From Deltaproteobacteria bacterium (GTDB taxonomy: Bacteria > Desulfobacterota_B > Binatia > UBA9968): DNA of 6,254 nt. The notes below the pieces were generated by a model, which was not told where the DNA came from, searched no databases, and was given only the letters and a program-made list of their open reading frames with translations. Below, one piece after another: positions 5,405-6,254 of the stretch (position 1 is its first letter; every line of letters starts with the position of its first letter). The stretch is from assembly GCA_016193385.1 (NCBI GenBank), contig JACPSF010000484.1:1-6254 (forward strand), written 5' to 3'. Position numbers and translations under genes: made by a program.

Positions 5405-6115
5405 TCAATCGCCTAATTTTCTGAGGGTTTTTTCAATTTCTTGCCAAGGCGTTTCCCGCACGTAAAGGCCCCTCAAGATTGACACCCGTTCAACCTTCCC
5501 GAGCATCTCGTTGCTTTTTCCTCTAAGAATCTGTCTGGCGACGGGATTCTTGGCAGACACAAGCGCGTAATATTTCCTTAAGCCGTTGCGCCGAGCATAG
5601 TTCTCCATAGCTCGAACTAGTAGAGTCGCAATCCCCTTCTGCCTGTGTTCCGGTAGCACCTCATAATAATGAAAATAGAGGACGTAAGGACCCACCTTAA
5701 TCTTTCGCCCAAGGGCTGAAAAAACACCTTTTTCCGCAATGAGGTACCCTAAGACTTCGTGTTCCTGCGTTCCTTCTCGCCGCTTGCGCGCAAGGATCAC
5801 GATACACCCTTCCTCTAGCCGTTTTTTCAGACTGTCAGCGGAATCACGAAACGAAGCAGGTATTTCCTGTTTGACCTGTTCTATAGCTATTGGGGATTGC
5901 AGGGTCCTACATTCCACTGTGCCAGCGTCAACCTCTTCGTTGCTGCCAAGGAATGTCGGACCTTCTATAATTCGCCCCCGGATAAATACTACCTCACGGT
6001 GCCATATGGAAGTAATTAGCACTCGAAGGAGTTCGGCGACTGTTTTCCTAAACCCCCTCTCGCGATATAGCTCCAGAAGTTTTTGCCATTTCCTTCTCAC
6101 TCCAATCTGGATCAT
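5405..6115 (-). CDS. GNAT-family N-acetyltransferase, 236 aa
   Basis: This probably transfers an acyl group from acyl-CoA to an amine. The GNAT core occupies about residues 104-200: CIVILARKRREG (104-115), VLGYLIAEKG (121-130), strand VLYFHYYEVLP (145-155), then the acetyl-CoA pyrophosphate loop with R158-x2-G161-x-A163 (HRQKGIATLLV), and AKNPVARQILR (188-198). A 90-residue N-terminal part (basic helix, then WHREVVFIRGR) precedes the core; similar layouts are remembered from GNAT proteins in surface-polysaccharide clusters, so a sugar or lipid amine is one possible substrate. The ATG at 6115 is preferred over an in-frame GTG at 6211 because an AAAGG lies four bases before it and a plausible promoter lies between the two. 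The gene is AT-richer than its neighbours (27 of 60 G/C in 5641-5700, against 40 of 60 in 3901-3960), hinting at acquisition. Substrate unknown. Confidence 0.82.
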   Translation of the reverse strand: MIQIGVRRKWQKLLELYRERGFRKTVAELLRVLITSIWHREVVFIRGRIIEGPTFLGSNEEVDAGTVECRTLQSPIAIEQVKQEIPASFRDSADSLKKRLEEGCIVILARKRREGTQEHEVLGYLIAEKGVFSALGRKIKVGPYVLYFHYYEVLPEHRQKGIATLLVRAMENYARRNGLRKYYALVSAKNPVARQILRGKSNEMLGKVERVSILRGLYVRETPWQEIEKTLRKLGD

Positions 6116-6140
6116 AAAGCCTTTTATTCCCCTGGCGCCC

Positions 6141-6177
6141 GAGAGGAAGTATGGCTTAGAGGTGGGAAGATGGTCAA
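6141..6177 (-). promoter_or_regulatory. Candidate promoter for the GNAT gene
   Basis: On the minus strand TTGACC (6177-6172, five of six to the -35 consensus) is followed after 18 bases by CATACT (6153-6148, four of six to the -10 consensus). Transcription would start near 6141, about 25 bases before the ATG at 6115. This placement argues against the longer reading frame starting at 6211. It is consensus matching only. Confidence 0.36.
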
Positions 6178-6254
6178 GAGACAGTAGGTCGCGGAGGCAA
6201 GCAGGGCTCACCCTCGACGAGTTTGATGCACTCTAAGGGAAATGCAGATGTTAA

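Noticed and set aside
6116..6211. Longer GNAT protein from a GTG at 6211
   Set aside because: No Shine-Dalgarno is evident, the extra 32 residues are not GNAT-like, and a promoter-like pair sits within that stretch.

Overview
The window reads as GC-rich bacterial chromosome with every confident gene on the minus strand. The gene content (an EutA-type ATPase outside any ethanolamine locus, a 2[4Fe-4S] ferredoxin, a stand-alone carboxyltransferase, TPR and small membrane proteins linked to a cytochrome b-like segment) recalls Methylomirabilota/Rokubacteria or Desulfobacterota-type genomes. That placement rests on memory of protein styles, not on a marker gene, and is tentative.

Reading along the minus strand, from high to low coordinates: (1) 6115-5405 encodes a GNAT-type N-acetyltransferase in noticeably AT-richer DNA, with its own plausible promoter. 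(2) 5404-4573 is about 830 bases without a confident gene. It holds a short-period repeat patch, two G/C-rich hairpins, a stranded hydrophobic peptide-coding stretch on the plus strand, and a terminator-like hairpin upstream of the next gene. (3) 4572-2347 is a two-gene operon: a 532-residue EutA-like ASKHA ATPase and a 200-residue metallo-beta-lactamase-fold protein that has lost most metal ligands. (4) 2346-2168 is a short intergenic region with a good -35 box (TTGACA). (5) 2167-1 is a tightly packed operon: a 61-residue single-span membrane protein, a TPR protein anchored at the C-terminus, a 2[4Fe-4S] ferredoxin-like protein, and the first third of a biotin-dependent carboxyltransferase (PycB/OadA type) that runs off the left edge.

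Within the second operon the junctions are 3 bases, an 11-base overlap and 18 bases. The two inner genes use TTG and GTG starts behind strong Shine-Dalgarno sequences, so translational coupling is likely. A membrane anchor, a TPR scaffold and a ferredoxin together suggest assembly of, or electron delivery to, a membrane redox complex. The carboxyltransferase ties the operon to pyruvate/oxaloacetate metabolism or to a sodium-pumping decarboxylase.

The most unusual element is the EutA-like gene. EutA reactivates the B12-dependent ethanolamine ammonia-lyase, but no lyase or microcompartment gene is visible here. Its partner is a degenerate metallo-beta-lactamase-fold protein, so its client may be something else.
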